18,719 nt of DNA from Candidatus Staskawiczbacteria bacterium RIFCSPLOWO2_01_FULL_38_12b (GCA_001820255.1 MHPA01000021.1:8790-27508); one strand, 5' to 3'; shown: positions 5,625 to 12,362, numbered from the stretch's first letter. The notes: a model not told the origin generated them from the sequence alone. A program made the numbers and translations.

Positions 5625-6620
5625 ATGGAGAACACTCAAAGCATTAAAAAGCGCCTAAAAAGTATTTCCAATATAGGGAAAATTACCAAAGCCATGGAAT
5701 TGGTGGCCGCCACCAAAATGCGCCGATCGCAAGAAATCGCGCTGGCTTCGCGCCCTTATGCTTTTGCGGCTTTGGATTTACTTGCCAATGTATCGTTGTT
5801 AAGCAAAAATGACTTATCGGAGCTTTTACAAAAACGTAAAACAAAAAAAGTTCTTTTTGTTTTAGTAGCTTCCGATAAAGGGTTAGCCGGGGCATTTAAT
5901 AGTTCAATATTTAAAAAATTCGAGCAATCGGTCAAAAAAGAATCTTGGAGGGTCAGACCCTCCAAGGATTTGGAAGGTCCGACCCTCCAAACTGCTCAGA
6001 CGGCTCAAGTAGAAAACTTTTACGTTGCCGTTGGTGAAAAATCATTTAATTATTTATTAAAAAAAGGATTACATGTCGTTAGGAAATTTACTAACGTGGG
6101 GGATTTTACCACGACAGAACAGGTTCAACCGTTATCCGATTTTTTGGTGGAAGGTTATTTGAAAGGCGATTTTGATAAAGTTATTGTCTTTTCAACCCAT
6201 TTTAGGTCTGCTTTAAAACAGGAAGCATTAACCCGCGAAATGTTGCCAATTACATTTAATTCTTTACAAGAAACGGTCAGAGAAATTATCCCTGATAAAG
6301 GAAAATTTGCAGAGATGATAAAAGAGCAGAATATAAGTTTTGTTTCAGATAAAAGTAAGCTACCAGAGTATTTGATAGAACCTTCGGCAAAAGAAGTTTT
6401 AGATAATTTAGTAAAACACTTATTTTTTATGCAACTATATCACTTGGTTTTGGAAGCGAACGCATCAGAGCACGCCGCTCGCAGAATGGCGATGAAAACC
6501 GCTTCGGATAACGCCAGTGATTTGGGGCAAGCTTTGAATTTACAGTATAATAAGAGTCGCCAAGGAGCGATTACCAATCAGATTATTGAAATTATTGCGG
6601 GGGCGGAGTCACTATCTTAA
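5625..6620 (+). CDS. atpG: F1Fo ATP synthase subunit gamma, with in-frame repeat insertion
   Basis: Central rotor shaft, 331 aa (about 285-290 in E. coli). The N-terminal helix MENTQSIKKRLKSISNIGKI...KAMELVAATKMRRSQ and the C-terminal helix (SEHAARRMAMKTASDNA...NKSRQGAITNQIIEI) are the conserved coiled coil that turns inside alpha3beta3. The middle is the Rossmann-like domain (KVLFVLVASDKGLAGAFN). The extra length includes residues about 107-130, encoded by two tandem palindromes (5944-5990) and a short QTAQTAQ run, in a loop between a helix and a strand, where an insertion should be tolerated. The frame stays open throughout. The gene is separated from atpA by the zinc-finger, 67-aa and NYN genes. 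Confidence 0.96.
   Translation: MENTQSIKKRLKSISNIGKITKAMELVAATKMRRSQEIALASRPYAFAALDLLANVSLLSKNDLSELLQKRKTKKVLFVLVASDKGLAGAFNSSIFKKFEQSVKKESWRVRPSKDLEGPTLQTAQTAQVENFYVAVGEKSFNYLLKKGLHVVRKFTNVGDFTTTEQVQPLSDFLVEGYLKGDFDKVIVFSTHFRSALKQEALTREMLPITFNSLQETVREIIPDKGKFAEMIKEQNISFVSDKSKLPEYLIEPSAKEVLDNLVKHLFFMQLYHLVLEANASEHAARRMAMKTASDNASDLGQALNLQYNKSRQGAITNQIIEIIAGAESLS
5944..5990. repeat. Two tandem palindromes inside the atpG coding sequence
   Basis: The first palindrome is 5944-5966, arms CTTGGAGGGTC / GACCCTCCAAG around one A. The second is 5970-5990, arms TTGGAAGGTC / GACCCTCCAA around one C, with one mismatch. They are two copies of the same roughly 21-base unit, about 25 bases apart and in frame with the gene. 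Confidence 0.9.
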
Positions 6621-6716
6621 TTTGAAATTTGAAATTTACAATTTGAAATTTGCCTGCCTGTGTGCGAACGCACGCAGACAGAAAATCAATTCTAAAATTA
6701 TTAAATTTTAAAAACT
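6621..6716. repeat. Low-complexity spacer with a GC-rich hairpin
   Basis: TTTGAAATTTGAAATTT-type reiterations (6621-6651) are followed by a hairpin: CTGCCTGTGTGCG (6654-6666), loop AA, CGCACGCAGACAG (6669-6681), 13 positions with two non-Watson-Crick. Its core reappears inside the MITE-like element 2 at 9929-9950. No T-run follows, so it is not a classical terminator. Confidence 0.65.
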
Positions 6717-7229
6717 ATGTCAAAAGAAAGGGGGCCTGATGCTCAAGAGCAAGAACCAAATTTTGAGGAAGCCAAGGCAATGATTGTTGATTTCTATGAT
6801 GGTCGCATAGCAAAAAATAGAGAAGTTTTGGTAGAACATTTTAAGAGGGCTGGAATAGTGCAACAGGAGTTAAAAAATCTTGATTCTGAGACAAGGCGTC
6901 TTTATGAAGAAGCTATGTCGTCTGCAGATCTTGTAGGAATTTCAATGGAGTTGATAAATATAGATAAAGCAGTATTAGAAAAAGCACAAGCGATAAGTGC
7001 TACGGCCGATCTTGATTATTTTCTAGAAACCTTAGGCAGGGAAGTTGTAAGATTTGAATCTCCAGAACAACCCGAACATGAGATTCTTTCTATGGTTAGT
7101 GCGCATGCAGAGGCACTTGAAGGCGAAACAAGAGACTTTTGGAATTCAATAATGGCAAAAGAACGAGGTGAAATCCAGAAGAAAATGGACATAATAAGAG
7201 CAATAGAAGTAATAAAGTCAAAAATATGA
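6717..7229 (+). CDS. Unknown helical protein coupled to atpD, 170 aa
   Basis: Not recognised. The protein is highly charged (E, K, R), with no membrane segment, signal peptide or cysteine, and is predicted almost entirely helical, with heptad-like stretches (for example residues 15-60 and 125-170). Its stop codon overlaps the atpD start as ATGA, so ribosomes finishing it can start atpD at once. That implies co-expression with the beta subunit. Operons normally go straight from atpG to atpD. It may be a passenger, an assembly factor or a regulator of F1; the last is worth testing because epsilon here lacks its inhibitory helices. No Shine-Dalgarno sequence. Confidence 0.75.
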   Translation: MSKERGPDAQEQEPNFEEAKAMIVDFYDGRIAKNREVLVEHFKRAGIVQQELKNLDSETRRLYEEAMSSADLVGISMELINIDKAVLEKAQAISATADLDYFLETLGREVVRFESPEQPEHEILSMVSAHAEALEGETRDFWNSIMAKERGEIQKKMDIIRAIEVIKSKI

Positions 7230-8596
7230 ATAAAGGAAATATTGTACAAATTATAGGTCCCGTGGTGGATGTGGAATTTAATGAGGGTGACGCTCTACCG
7301 GAAATTTTTAACGCATTAAAAATTTCCGGGCCTAAAGGCCAAGTCACCTTGGAAGTAGTAAAGCATTTGGATTTAAAACGGGTGCGGGCTATTTCTTTGC
7401 AATCAACTGACGGCTTGATGCGTGGATTGGAAGTTGTGGATTCTGGTAAACAAATTGAGGTGCCAGTTGGGCCAGAGGTTTTGGGAAATATTTTTAATGT
7501 TTTGGGCGAAACATTAAATAAGTCGGAAAAGAAGTTTTCTAAACATTTACCAATTCACCGCCAGGCCCCTGCGTTTACTGAGCAAGCAACCAAAACCGAG
7601 GTGTTTGAAACGGGAATCAAGGTTATTGATTTAATCGCACCGTTTATTAAAGGTGGGAAAATCGGATTATTTGGCGGAGCCGGCGTGGGAAAAACGGTAC
7701 TGTTGATGGAGTTAATTCGTAATGTGGCTGAAGAGGGCGGAGGAGTTTCGGTATTTGCTGGAGTTGGTGAAAGGACCAGAGAAGGAAATGACCTATATAT
7801 GGAAATGAAAGATTCGGGCGTTTTAAATAAAACCGCATTGGTGTATGGTCAAATGAACGAAGTGCCGGGAGCCCGTGCGCGTGTGGCTTTGAGTGCTTTA
7901 ACGATGGCCGAATATTTCCGCGACCAAGAAGGCAAAAATGTGTTATTTTTTATTGATAATATTTTCAGGTTTTCACAAGCGGGCTCTGAAGTTTCAACGC
8001 TTTTGGGCAGAATGCCATCGGCCGTTGGGTACCAGCCAACTTTGGCGCAAGAAATGGCGGAATTGCAAGAAAGAATTACCTCAACGCAAAAAGGATCTAT
8101 TACATCGGTGCAAGCGGTGTATGTACCGGCTGACGACATTACCGACCCGGCTCCAGCCACCACGTTTTCACACTTAGATTCTACGATTGTATTAAACCGG
8201 GCTTTAACCGAAATTGGAATTTATCCGGCAGTAGATCCTTTGGCTTCCACATCCAGCGCTCTGGACCCAAAAATCGTCGGGGAAAAACATTACCAAACCG
8301 CCCGAGGCGTGCAACTAACTTTACAAAGATACAAAGATTTGCAAGATATCATTGCTATTTTGGGTATTGAAGAATTGTCCGATGAAGATAAAAAAGTGGT
8401 AAGCCGAGCCCGAAAAATTCAGCGGTTTTTGAGCCAGCCCGTGCACGTTGCGGAAGTATTTAGCAATATTCCGGGAAAATATGTGAAATTAGAAGATACC
8501 ATTAATGGATTTTCAGAAATTTTGGAGGGCAAACATGATGACGTACCCGAGGAGAATTTTTATATGAAAGGAAGCATTGAGGAAATTATTTCATAA
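7226..8596 (+). CDS. atpD: F1Fo ATP synthase subunit beta (catalytic)
   Basis: 456 aa, full length. Walker A GGAGVGKTV (150-158), catalytic Glu E182 in GVGERTREGNDLY, Walker B VLFFIDN with D244, and the conserved PSAVGYQPTLAQEMAELQERI and DDITDPAPATTF segments are all present. The C-terminal DELSEED-type loop reads EELSDED (382-388). All catalytic residues are intact, so the enzyme should make or hydrolyse ATP. Its start overlaps the upstream unknown gene by ATGA. It is followed by a low-complexity spacer and atpC. Confidence 0.98.
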   Translation: MNKGNIVQIIGPVVDVEFNEGDALPEIFNALKISGPKGQVTLEVVKHLDLKRVRAISLQSTDGLMRGLEVVDSGKQIEVPVGPEVLGNIFNVLGETLNKSEKKFSKHLPIHRQAPAFTEQATKTEVFETGIKVIDLIAPFIKGGKIGLFGGAGVGKTVLLMELIRNVAEEGGGVSVFAGVGERTREGNDLYMEMKDSGVLNKTALVYGQMNEVPGARARVALSALTMAEYFRDQEGKNVLFFIDNIFRFSQAGSEVSTLLGRMPSAVGYQPTLAQEMAELQERITSTQKGSITSVQAVYVPADDITDPAPATTFSHLDSTIVLNRALTEIGIYPAVDPLASTSSALDPKIVGEKHYQTARGVQLTLQRYKDLQDIIAILGIEELSDEDKKVVSRARKIQRFLSQPVHVAEVFSNIPGKYVKLEDTINGFSEILEGKHDDVPEENFYMKGSIEEIIS

Positions 8597-8730
8597 TTTC
8601 TAAATTATTCTCATTATTTTAATTGCTCTAATTATTCTAAATAATGTCCCATTCTTGAAAATTTTTTGACATTGGGACTTAGGATTTGATTAGGTTAATT
8701 AGTATAATTAGGTTAATTAGATTAATTGCA
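8597..8730. repeat. Spacer with ATTAGGTTAATTAG direct repeats
   Basis: AT-rich gap between atpD and atpC. It holds a weak dyad GTCCCA (8646-8651) / TGGGAC (8673-8678) and two direct copies of ATTAGGTTAATTAG (8689-8702, 8707-8720) followed by ATTAATT. Translation of these repeats gives IRLIS-IIRLIRLI, which falsely extends atpC at its N-terminus. Confidence 0.65.
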
Positions 8731-8985
8731 GTGAAACTATCTATTTATAGTTTAAAAAAAATACTGTTTGCCGGCGAGGCTAGTCTTTTAAATTGTAAAA
8801 CAGTAATGGGGGAAATCACCGTGCTTGATAATCATGAAACTTATATCGGCGTATTAACCGCTGGAGTGATGAAAATAGTGGAAACGCCCTTCGGTAAAAC
8901 TCAGGGTAAAGAGCATTTTTTTGAAATCAGTTCAGGGTTTTTGGAAGTTAGAGATGGTAACGAGGTTCGCTGTATGGTTGAATAG
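8731..8985 (+). CDS. atpC: F1Fo ATP synthase subunit epsilon, N-terminal domain only
   Basis: With GTG 8731 as start the protein is 84 aa, beginning (M)KLSIYSLKKILFAGEASLL, which aligns with the usual epsilon start. The in-frame ATG at 8686 would add 15 residues coded by a low-complexity repeat and is unlikely. The beta-sandwich motifs GEITVLDNHETYIGVLTAGVM and FFEISSGFLEVRDG are present. The C-terminal two-helix domain, which inhibits ATP hydrolysis in many bacteria, is absent. Residues around TPFGKTQGK are coded by a repeat-like stretch (8886-8907). Epsilon links gamma to the c-ring; this is the last operon gene. Confidence 0.88.
   Translation: MKLSIYSLKKILFAGEASLLNCKTVMGEITVLDNHETYIGVLTAGVMKIVETPFGKTQGKEHFFEISSGFLEVRDGNEVRCMVE
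8886..8907. repeat. Repeat-like stretch inside atpC
   Basis: GCCCTTCGGTAAAACTCAGG followed by GT, with arms CCCT (8887-8890) and AGGG (8903-8906). It resembles the widespread CCCTTCGACAAGCTCAGGG repeat with a few changes, in frame as PFGKTQGK between two strands of epsilon. Confidence 0.4.
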
Positions 8986-9069
8986 AAAACACCAAAAAGA
9001 AAAATAATTCAAGCCACGCATCTAGTAGATACAGCTTTTTTAAGTATTTATGGTAGAATGAAAGCATAA

Positions 9070-9230
9070 TAGACCTGTTGCGTAATAAGGTTTTACTGCA
9101 AATTGCATCTTTTGGCGGCAAAGGTGCTATAATTTCTCAGCTTAACTAAAGCTAAACCTCCAAATTCTATCACCTTTGCCGCTTCAAAATCTTCAATTTT
9201 CGTACGAAACCTTATTACGCAACAAGTCTA
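9070..9230. mobile_element. MITE-like element 1 (upstream of PH-domain gene)
   Basis: 161 bp. The 24-base terminal inverted repeats (9070-9093 and 9207-9230; left end TAGACCTGTTGCGTAATAAG) differ at one position. A 4-base direct repeat ATAA flanks it on both sides (9066-9069, 9231-9234), a possible target-site duplication. Inside is a second inverted pair, GCGGCAAAGGTG (9115-9126) / CACCTTTGCCGC (9171-9182). No ORF, so any transposase would act in trans. It ends 6 bases before the next gene's ATG. Confidence 0.8.
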
Positions 9231-9236
9231 ATAATT

Positions 9237-9818
9237 ATGGAAAATTCTATACCTAACATTAATCAGGTTTCCGTGTCGGGAGGCGAGCAATCATATTATC
9301 CGCTGGGGAAAATAACCCTTTTTTTACTTATCTTAAAACGAAGTGGTACGTTTTTTGCGCTTTTATTCTTGTTATTTGTTAGTTTATTTTTTTTAAATTA
9401 TATTCCTCCTGCATACTTTAAAGATTTTGTCGCTGTCCTCTTTGCGTATTTTTTCTTAATTTCATTTGTATTACTGGCCACTTATTGCCTGGGTTATCTT
9501 GAATATTTCCGCTACGGGATTTTTATCGGGGAAAGGAATTTAAAAATAAAAAGGGGATTGTTTTCCACTGAGGAACTGGGAGTGCCTTACCGGCGTATCC
9601 GTGACGTAAAAGCCAAGCGGAGCATTATTGACCAGATTTTTGGCGTAAGCAATTTAATCGTAGTGCTTTCTGACTTTGAAGAAGAAGATACATCGGAAGA
9701 ATCGATTATTTTTTTGCCTTCTTTAAGCCAAAAAATCGCAGCGGAAATCCAAAACAGCATTTTGCGCAGGTCCCAGGTTGAGCAGATAAATTTATTGGGC
9801 GGCCAAAAATTTCAGTAA
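9237..9818 (+). CDS. Membrane protein with bacterial PH (YdbS-like bPH2) domain
   Basis: 193 aa. There are two close membrane helices (about residues 36-54 and 60-86), then a PH-like domain with the family pattern YGIFIGERNLKIKRGLFSTEELGVPYRRIRDVKAKRSIIDQIFGVSNLIVVLS. The N-terminus (about 25 residues) and the domain should both face the cytoplasm. The function of these proteins is not well established; a role at the cell envelope is likely. It is the sole gene between two MITE-like elements, with 6 bases before its ATG and 7 after its stop, so its leader and 3' end lie in or beside mobile sequence. Confidence 0.85.
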   Translation: MENSIPNINQVSVSGGEQSYYPLGKITLFLLILKRSGTFFALLFLLFVSLFFLNYIPPAYFKDFVAVLFAYFFLISFVLLATYCLGYLEYFRYGIFIGERNLKIKRGLFSTEELGVPYRRIRDVKAKRSIIDQIFGVSNLIVVLSDFEEEDTSEESIIFLPSLSQKIAAEIQNSILRRSQVEQINLLGGQKFQ

Positions 9819-9825
9819 TTGTTAA

Positions 9826-10011
9826 TAGACCTGCTACGTAAAGATTTTCCTATTGCAATAACAAAATTTCAACTGCAAATTCGCTATAATTTCTCGGCTT
9901 GCCACAAGGGCAAACCTCAAAATTCTACCTGTCTGCTTTCGCACAGGCAGATCAAATTTTCGTTCTGAAATTTTACTATTTCATCACGGAAATCTTTACA
10001 CAGCAGGTCTA
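9826..10011. mobile_element. MITE-like element 2 (downstream of PH-domain gene)
   Basis: 186 bp. The terminal inverted repeats begin TAGACCTGCT at both ends (9826-9850 and 9988-10011, about 22 of 24 matching). Interior words are shared in order with element 1: ACTGCAAATT, GCTATAATTTCTC, GCTT, AAACCTC, AAATTCTA, ATTTTCGT. It also contains a CTGTCTGC...GCACAGGCAG hairpin (9929-9950), absent from element 1 and related to 6654-6681. No flanking duplication is seen. Confidence 0.8.
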
Positions 10012-10015
10012 ATGT

Positions 10016-10055
10016 AAAAAACCGCCAGGTACCATATGGTGCTGGCGGTTTTTTT
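10016..10055. terminator. Bidirectional rho-independent terminator
   Basis: The stem ACCGCCAG (10021-10028) / CTGGCGGT (10042-10049) is preceded by A5 and followed by a run of T, so it works on both strands. It separates the PH-domain gene from the leftward ATP-grasp gene. A further inner ACC/GGT pairing extends the stem. Confidence 0.92.
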
Positions 10056-10080
10056 GTTTGGGATGCTTAGGCCTCGTCCA

Positions 10081-11400
10081 TTAGTATAAGTATCCCCAGG
10101 TTTGCAATTTATCAGAATCTTCGCCCCATCCAATGCCGATATCAGTTCTGAAAAACATGTTTTGGAGCAGTACGTTTTCAAGGCGGCCGTATACCTGTTT
10201 TCTTGCGTCTTCTACGGTAACTCCGGAACCAGTAACTACTAACGCATATCCGCTTTCTCCAGCTATTTTCCAATTTTCGTCTACCAATTTTACGTCTCCT
10301 AAATGCATGCCTTCAAGATTCGGTTTTTTAAAAATAATAGATAAATCCCTGTAAATATCCATTTCAGATTTATCGTAATATGGATATGGTGGGACAGCGC
10401 AGCAAACACCAACTTGAAAACCCTTTTTTGTTTTGAGTTCATAATTATTTCCCGATGCAATATGGTATAAAAAATCTCCCCATTGACTTGAAACTCCTTC
10501 CATTTGCACAGAAATGGTTGGGTATCCGAAGCGGCAGGTAAATTCAAGAGGATAAATTCCGCGACCGTTGGCGATGCAGTTAATATCTATATATCCAACA
10601 TATCCTGATTTTTTAATATCGTCCTTCATTTTTTCTAACGTTGTCCTGAAAATGGTATTGGAACCCGACCAATACATTAAGGTTCCCATTTCTCCTGTAA
10701 AAGGCCCAATTTCCCCTGGAAACAGTTTTTTATGCTCAAAATTAACATTAATAGGATAGATAAAATCATTTCCATTAAAAAAAGCACCGACAGCAATTTC
10801 TACTCCTTGTGCAAACTTTTGTAATTGGAATTGCTTAACATTTTTTTCTAATACTTTTTTGTTAGATCTGATTATTTCATAGATATCTTTTCCGTCTTCG
10901 TCTTTACCTAAAAATAAAAGATTTTTTCCAGCCGATTCAACAAATTCCGAAGGTTTAAAAACGTAGCGGCCAGGATTTTCTTCAATAAATTTTAAAGCAG
11001 AATTGTAATCTGAAAAATCCCAGTGGGGGAGAATGACCATTCCGACTCTTTTCATTTCTAACTGGCCAAATTCACGATCTTTTTCAAGTCTATCGGTATA
11101 CCCGCTTCCTCCGACAACTAATTTACCTTTTTTTCTTAACTCGTCCGCTTCTTCTCCAAATCCAACATCGTCAAAAACGACTACATCCGCCCAATCAATA
11201 AATTGTTTATAATCATCAACCTTTTCTAAAAATCCATTATAAACATCTTTATCATAATCTGCTTTTACATAAATTTTTACCAGATGCCCCTCTTTTTTAA
11301 TTTGCCAAGCCAAATCTCCTGACAAACTTTCCCAGCTTATAAATAAAAACTTTTTTTGGGGTACGGCCTCATGATTATTCCCGTTTTGCTTGTTTTCCAT
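10081..11400 (-). CDS. ATP-grasp ligase related to PurD (GAR synthetase)
   Basis: 439 aa. The N-terminal segment FLFISWESLSGDLAWQIKKEGH resembles the pre-ATP-grasp domain, and VVVFDDVGFGEEADELRKKG then GGSGYTDRLEKDREFGQLEM the PurD substrate region. The ATP-grasp fold has K149 in YVFKPSE, the linker EIIRSN...FQLQKFAQGVEIAVGAFFNG (E201), GPFTGEMGT (about 231-239) and PLEFTCRFGYPT (284-295), where PurD has NxRFGDPE. This divergent family occurs in archaea and candidate phyla. No other purine genes are near, so it may not make glycinamide ribonucleotide; any carboxylate-amine ligation is possible. No Shine-Dalgarno sequence. The terminator 10016-10055 serves this gene's 3' end. Confidence 0.8.
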   Translation of the reverse strand: MENKQNGNNHEAVPQKKFLFISWESLSGDLAWQIKKEGHLVKIYVKADYDKDVYNGFLEKVDDYKQFIDWADVVVFDDVGFGEEADELRKKGKLVVGGSGYTDRLEKDREFGQLEMKRVGMVILPHWDFSDYNSALKFIEENPGRYVFKPSEFVESAGKNLLFLGKDEDGKDIYEIIRSNKKVLEKNVKQFQLQKFAQGVEIAVGAFFNGNDFIYPINVNFEHKKLFPGEIGPFTGEMGTLMYWSGSNTIFRTTLEKMKDDIKKSGYVGYIDINCIANGRGIYPLEFTCRFGYPTISVQMEGVSSQWGDFLYHIASGNNYELKTKKGFQVGVCCAVPPYPYYDKSEMDIYRDLSIIFKKPNLEGMHLGDVKLVDENWKIAGESGYALVVTGSGVTVEDARKQVYGRLENVLLQNMFFRTDIGIGWGEDSDKLQTWGYLY

Positions 11401-11417
11401 TTGATTATTTTTTATTA

Positions 11418-11480
11418 AGAAACTGTTTAATAAGTCGCTTTTGAGGTGTAGACCAAATGTAGACTTATTAAACAGTTTCT
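11418..11480. repeat. Short inverted-repeat element with 19-bp perfect arms
   Basis: The arms AGAAACTGTTTAATAAGTC (11418-11436) and its perfect inverse (11462-11480) enclose a 25-base loop. It lies between two leftward genes and overlaps the stop codon of the SET gene (11479-11481). The ends look like those of small transposon derivatives. No T-run follows on the minus strand, so it is not a standard terminator. Confidence 0.8.
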
Positions 11481-11895
11481 AAGTATATTTTTCATCGTAC
11501 GTTGCGTAGGCAACGGTTAGTTCCCCCCCCTTTTTTATTTTTTTTAAGGTAATAAAATTTTCACCATCATTAATTGTTTTTACATTCGGATGCCTTGAAT
11601 CATTTAAAAAATAAGATATATCCATACCATTGAGGCCTGAATCAGATATATAAACGCTACCATCTTTATGGATGACAAAAAAACTATCAATTAAAGACAA
11701 TATTTCTTTTCCCAAAATTTTAAGTTCTGAAATTTGAAACTTATGCCACTTCTGTTTTTTTACTCCTTTAAATGGGTTAATGCCTTTTGGTATATTTTTA
11801 ATGGCGAAAACCCCCACGCCTTCTACTTTAGATGGTTTCAATCTGCAGTAAGTGTTTTTTAAATTTTCTAAAATTCTTATTTTTTGTTTTATCAT
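11479..11895 (-). CDS. SET-domain protein, putative lysine methyltransferase
   Basis: 138 aa, essentially one SET domain. The motif GVGVFAIKNIPKG (26-38) is the S-adenosylmethionine-side GxG strand. YFLNDSRHPNVKTI (95-108) stands for the usual FINHSxxPN knot motif, with NDS in place of NHS, and GGELTVAYATYDEKY (123-137) gives the catalytic-tyrosine strand. No post-SET cysteines are seen. Such proteins methylate protein lysines; the substrate here is unknown. The gene has its own promoter (11902-11929) with the ATG 6 bases after the -10 box, so its mRNA is probably leaderless. The stop codon lies inside the inverted repeat at 11418-11480. Confidence 0.82.
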   Translation of the reverse strand: MIKQKIRILENLKNTYCRLKPSKVEGVGVFAIKNIPKGINPFKGVKKQKWHKFQISELKILGKEILSLIDSFFVIHKDGSVYISDSGLNGMDISYFLNDSRHPNVKTINDGENFITLKKIKKGGELTVAYATYDEKYT

Positions 11896-11901
11896 TTTCT
11901 T

Positions 11902-11929
11902 ATTGTATCATTAAAAAAAGTATTTACAA
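11902..11929 (-). promoter_or_regulatory. Promoter of the SET gene, leaderless geometry
   Basis: On the minus strand: TTGTAA (11929-11924), a 16-base spacer, TACAAT (11907-11902), then 6 bases to the ATG. The spacer ATACTTTTTTTAATGA closely matches that of the zinc-finger promoter at 4480-4508. The -35 box overlaps the T-tract of the preceding terminator. Confidence 0.6.
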
Positions 11930-11957
11930 AAAAAATCCGCCAGTGGCGGATTTTTTT
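11927..11957. terminator. Bidirectional rho-independent terminator
   Basis: The stem AAATCCGCC / GGCGGATTT with loop AGT (11942-11944) is flanked by A-tract and T-tract, so it works in both directions. It ends transcription of the leftward zinc-ribbon gene (11975-12163). Confidence 0.92.
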
Positions 11958-11974
11958 GTTAACCGTTAAGGTAA

Positions 11975-12163
11975 TTATCGGTTAAATTTTTGAGGCTTGT
12001 TTTTTGACCAGCAGTCTCGGCAATAGATTGGCCTGTCTGGAGCTGGTTCAAAAGGCAATTCGGTGATTTCTTTTCCGCAATCACTGCATTTCCAATTTCC
12101 TTTCACCATTTCTCTTGGACCGAAACTTCCTCGGTTTTGATTACTAAATTTTGAATCGAACAT
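11975..12163 (-). CDS. Small CxxC...CxxC zinc-ribbon protein
   Basis: 62 aa. Two cysteine pairs, C26-x2-C29 and C48-x2-C51, frame the motif GKEITELPFEPAPDRPIYCRDCW, matching the CxxC-x17-CxxC zinc-binding family seen in many environmental bacteria (18 residues between the pairs here). The first 20 residues are flexible and polar. It probably binds one zinc ion; the biological role is unknown, with nucleic-acid binding a guess. It is followed by the terminator at 11927-11957. Its leader contains a TACTAATT / AATTAGTA dyad (12172-12179, 12208-12215). No clear Shine-Dalgarno sequence. Confidence 0.82.
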   Translation of the reverse strand: MFDSKFSNQNRGSFGPREMVKGNWKCSDCGKEITELPFEPAPDRPIYCRDCWSKNKPQKFNR

Positions 12164-12333
12164 TTATTTGCTACTAATTTTTAATAACTTTTATATAAAA
12201 TATACTTAATTAGTAGTTTGAAGATAATATGACGACCTTTCTCTATGAATACGTTTTATGGTAAGCATAGGATTATGACGAAAAGCCGTAATATTATTTG
12301 ACGACTTATAGTCTAATACCATTGTACTCCTTA

Positions 12334-12362
12334 TTGACAAGATGTCAAGTTGTTACTATTAA
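12334..12362 (+). promoter_or_regulatory. Candidate promoter with overlapping dyad, reading into the nested palindrome
   Basis: Consensus TTGACA (12334-12339), a 17-base spacer and TATTAA (12357-12362, 4 of 6 to consensus). The -35 box is the left half of a dyad TTGACA-AGA-TGTCAA (12334-12348), which could be an operator. A transcript would start near 12369, inside the nested palindrome. Confidence 0.4.

Noticed and set aside
8686..8730. ATG at 8686 as the atpC start
   Set aside because: The added residues are coded by ATTAGGTTAATTAG repeats and have no counterpart in epsilon; GTG 8731 gives the usual N-terminus.
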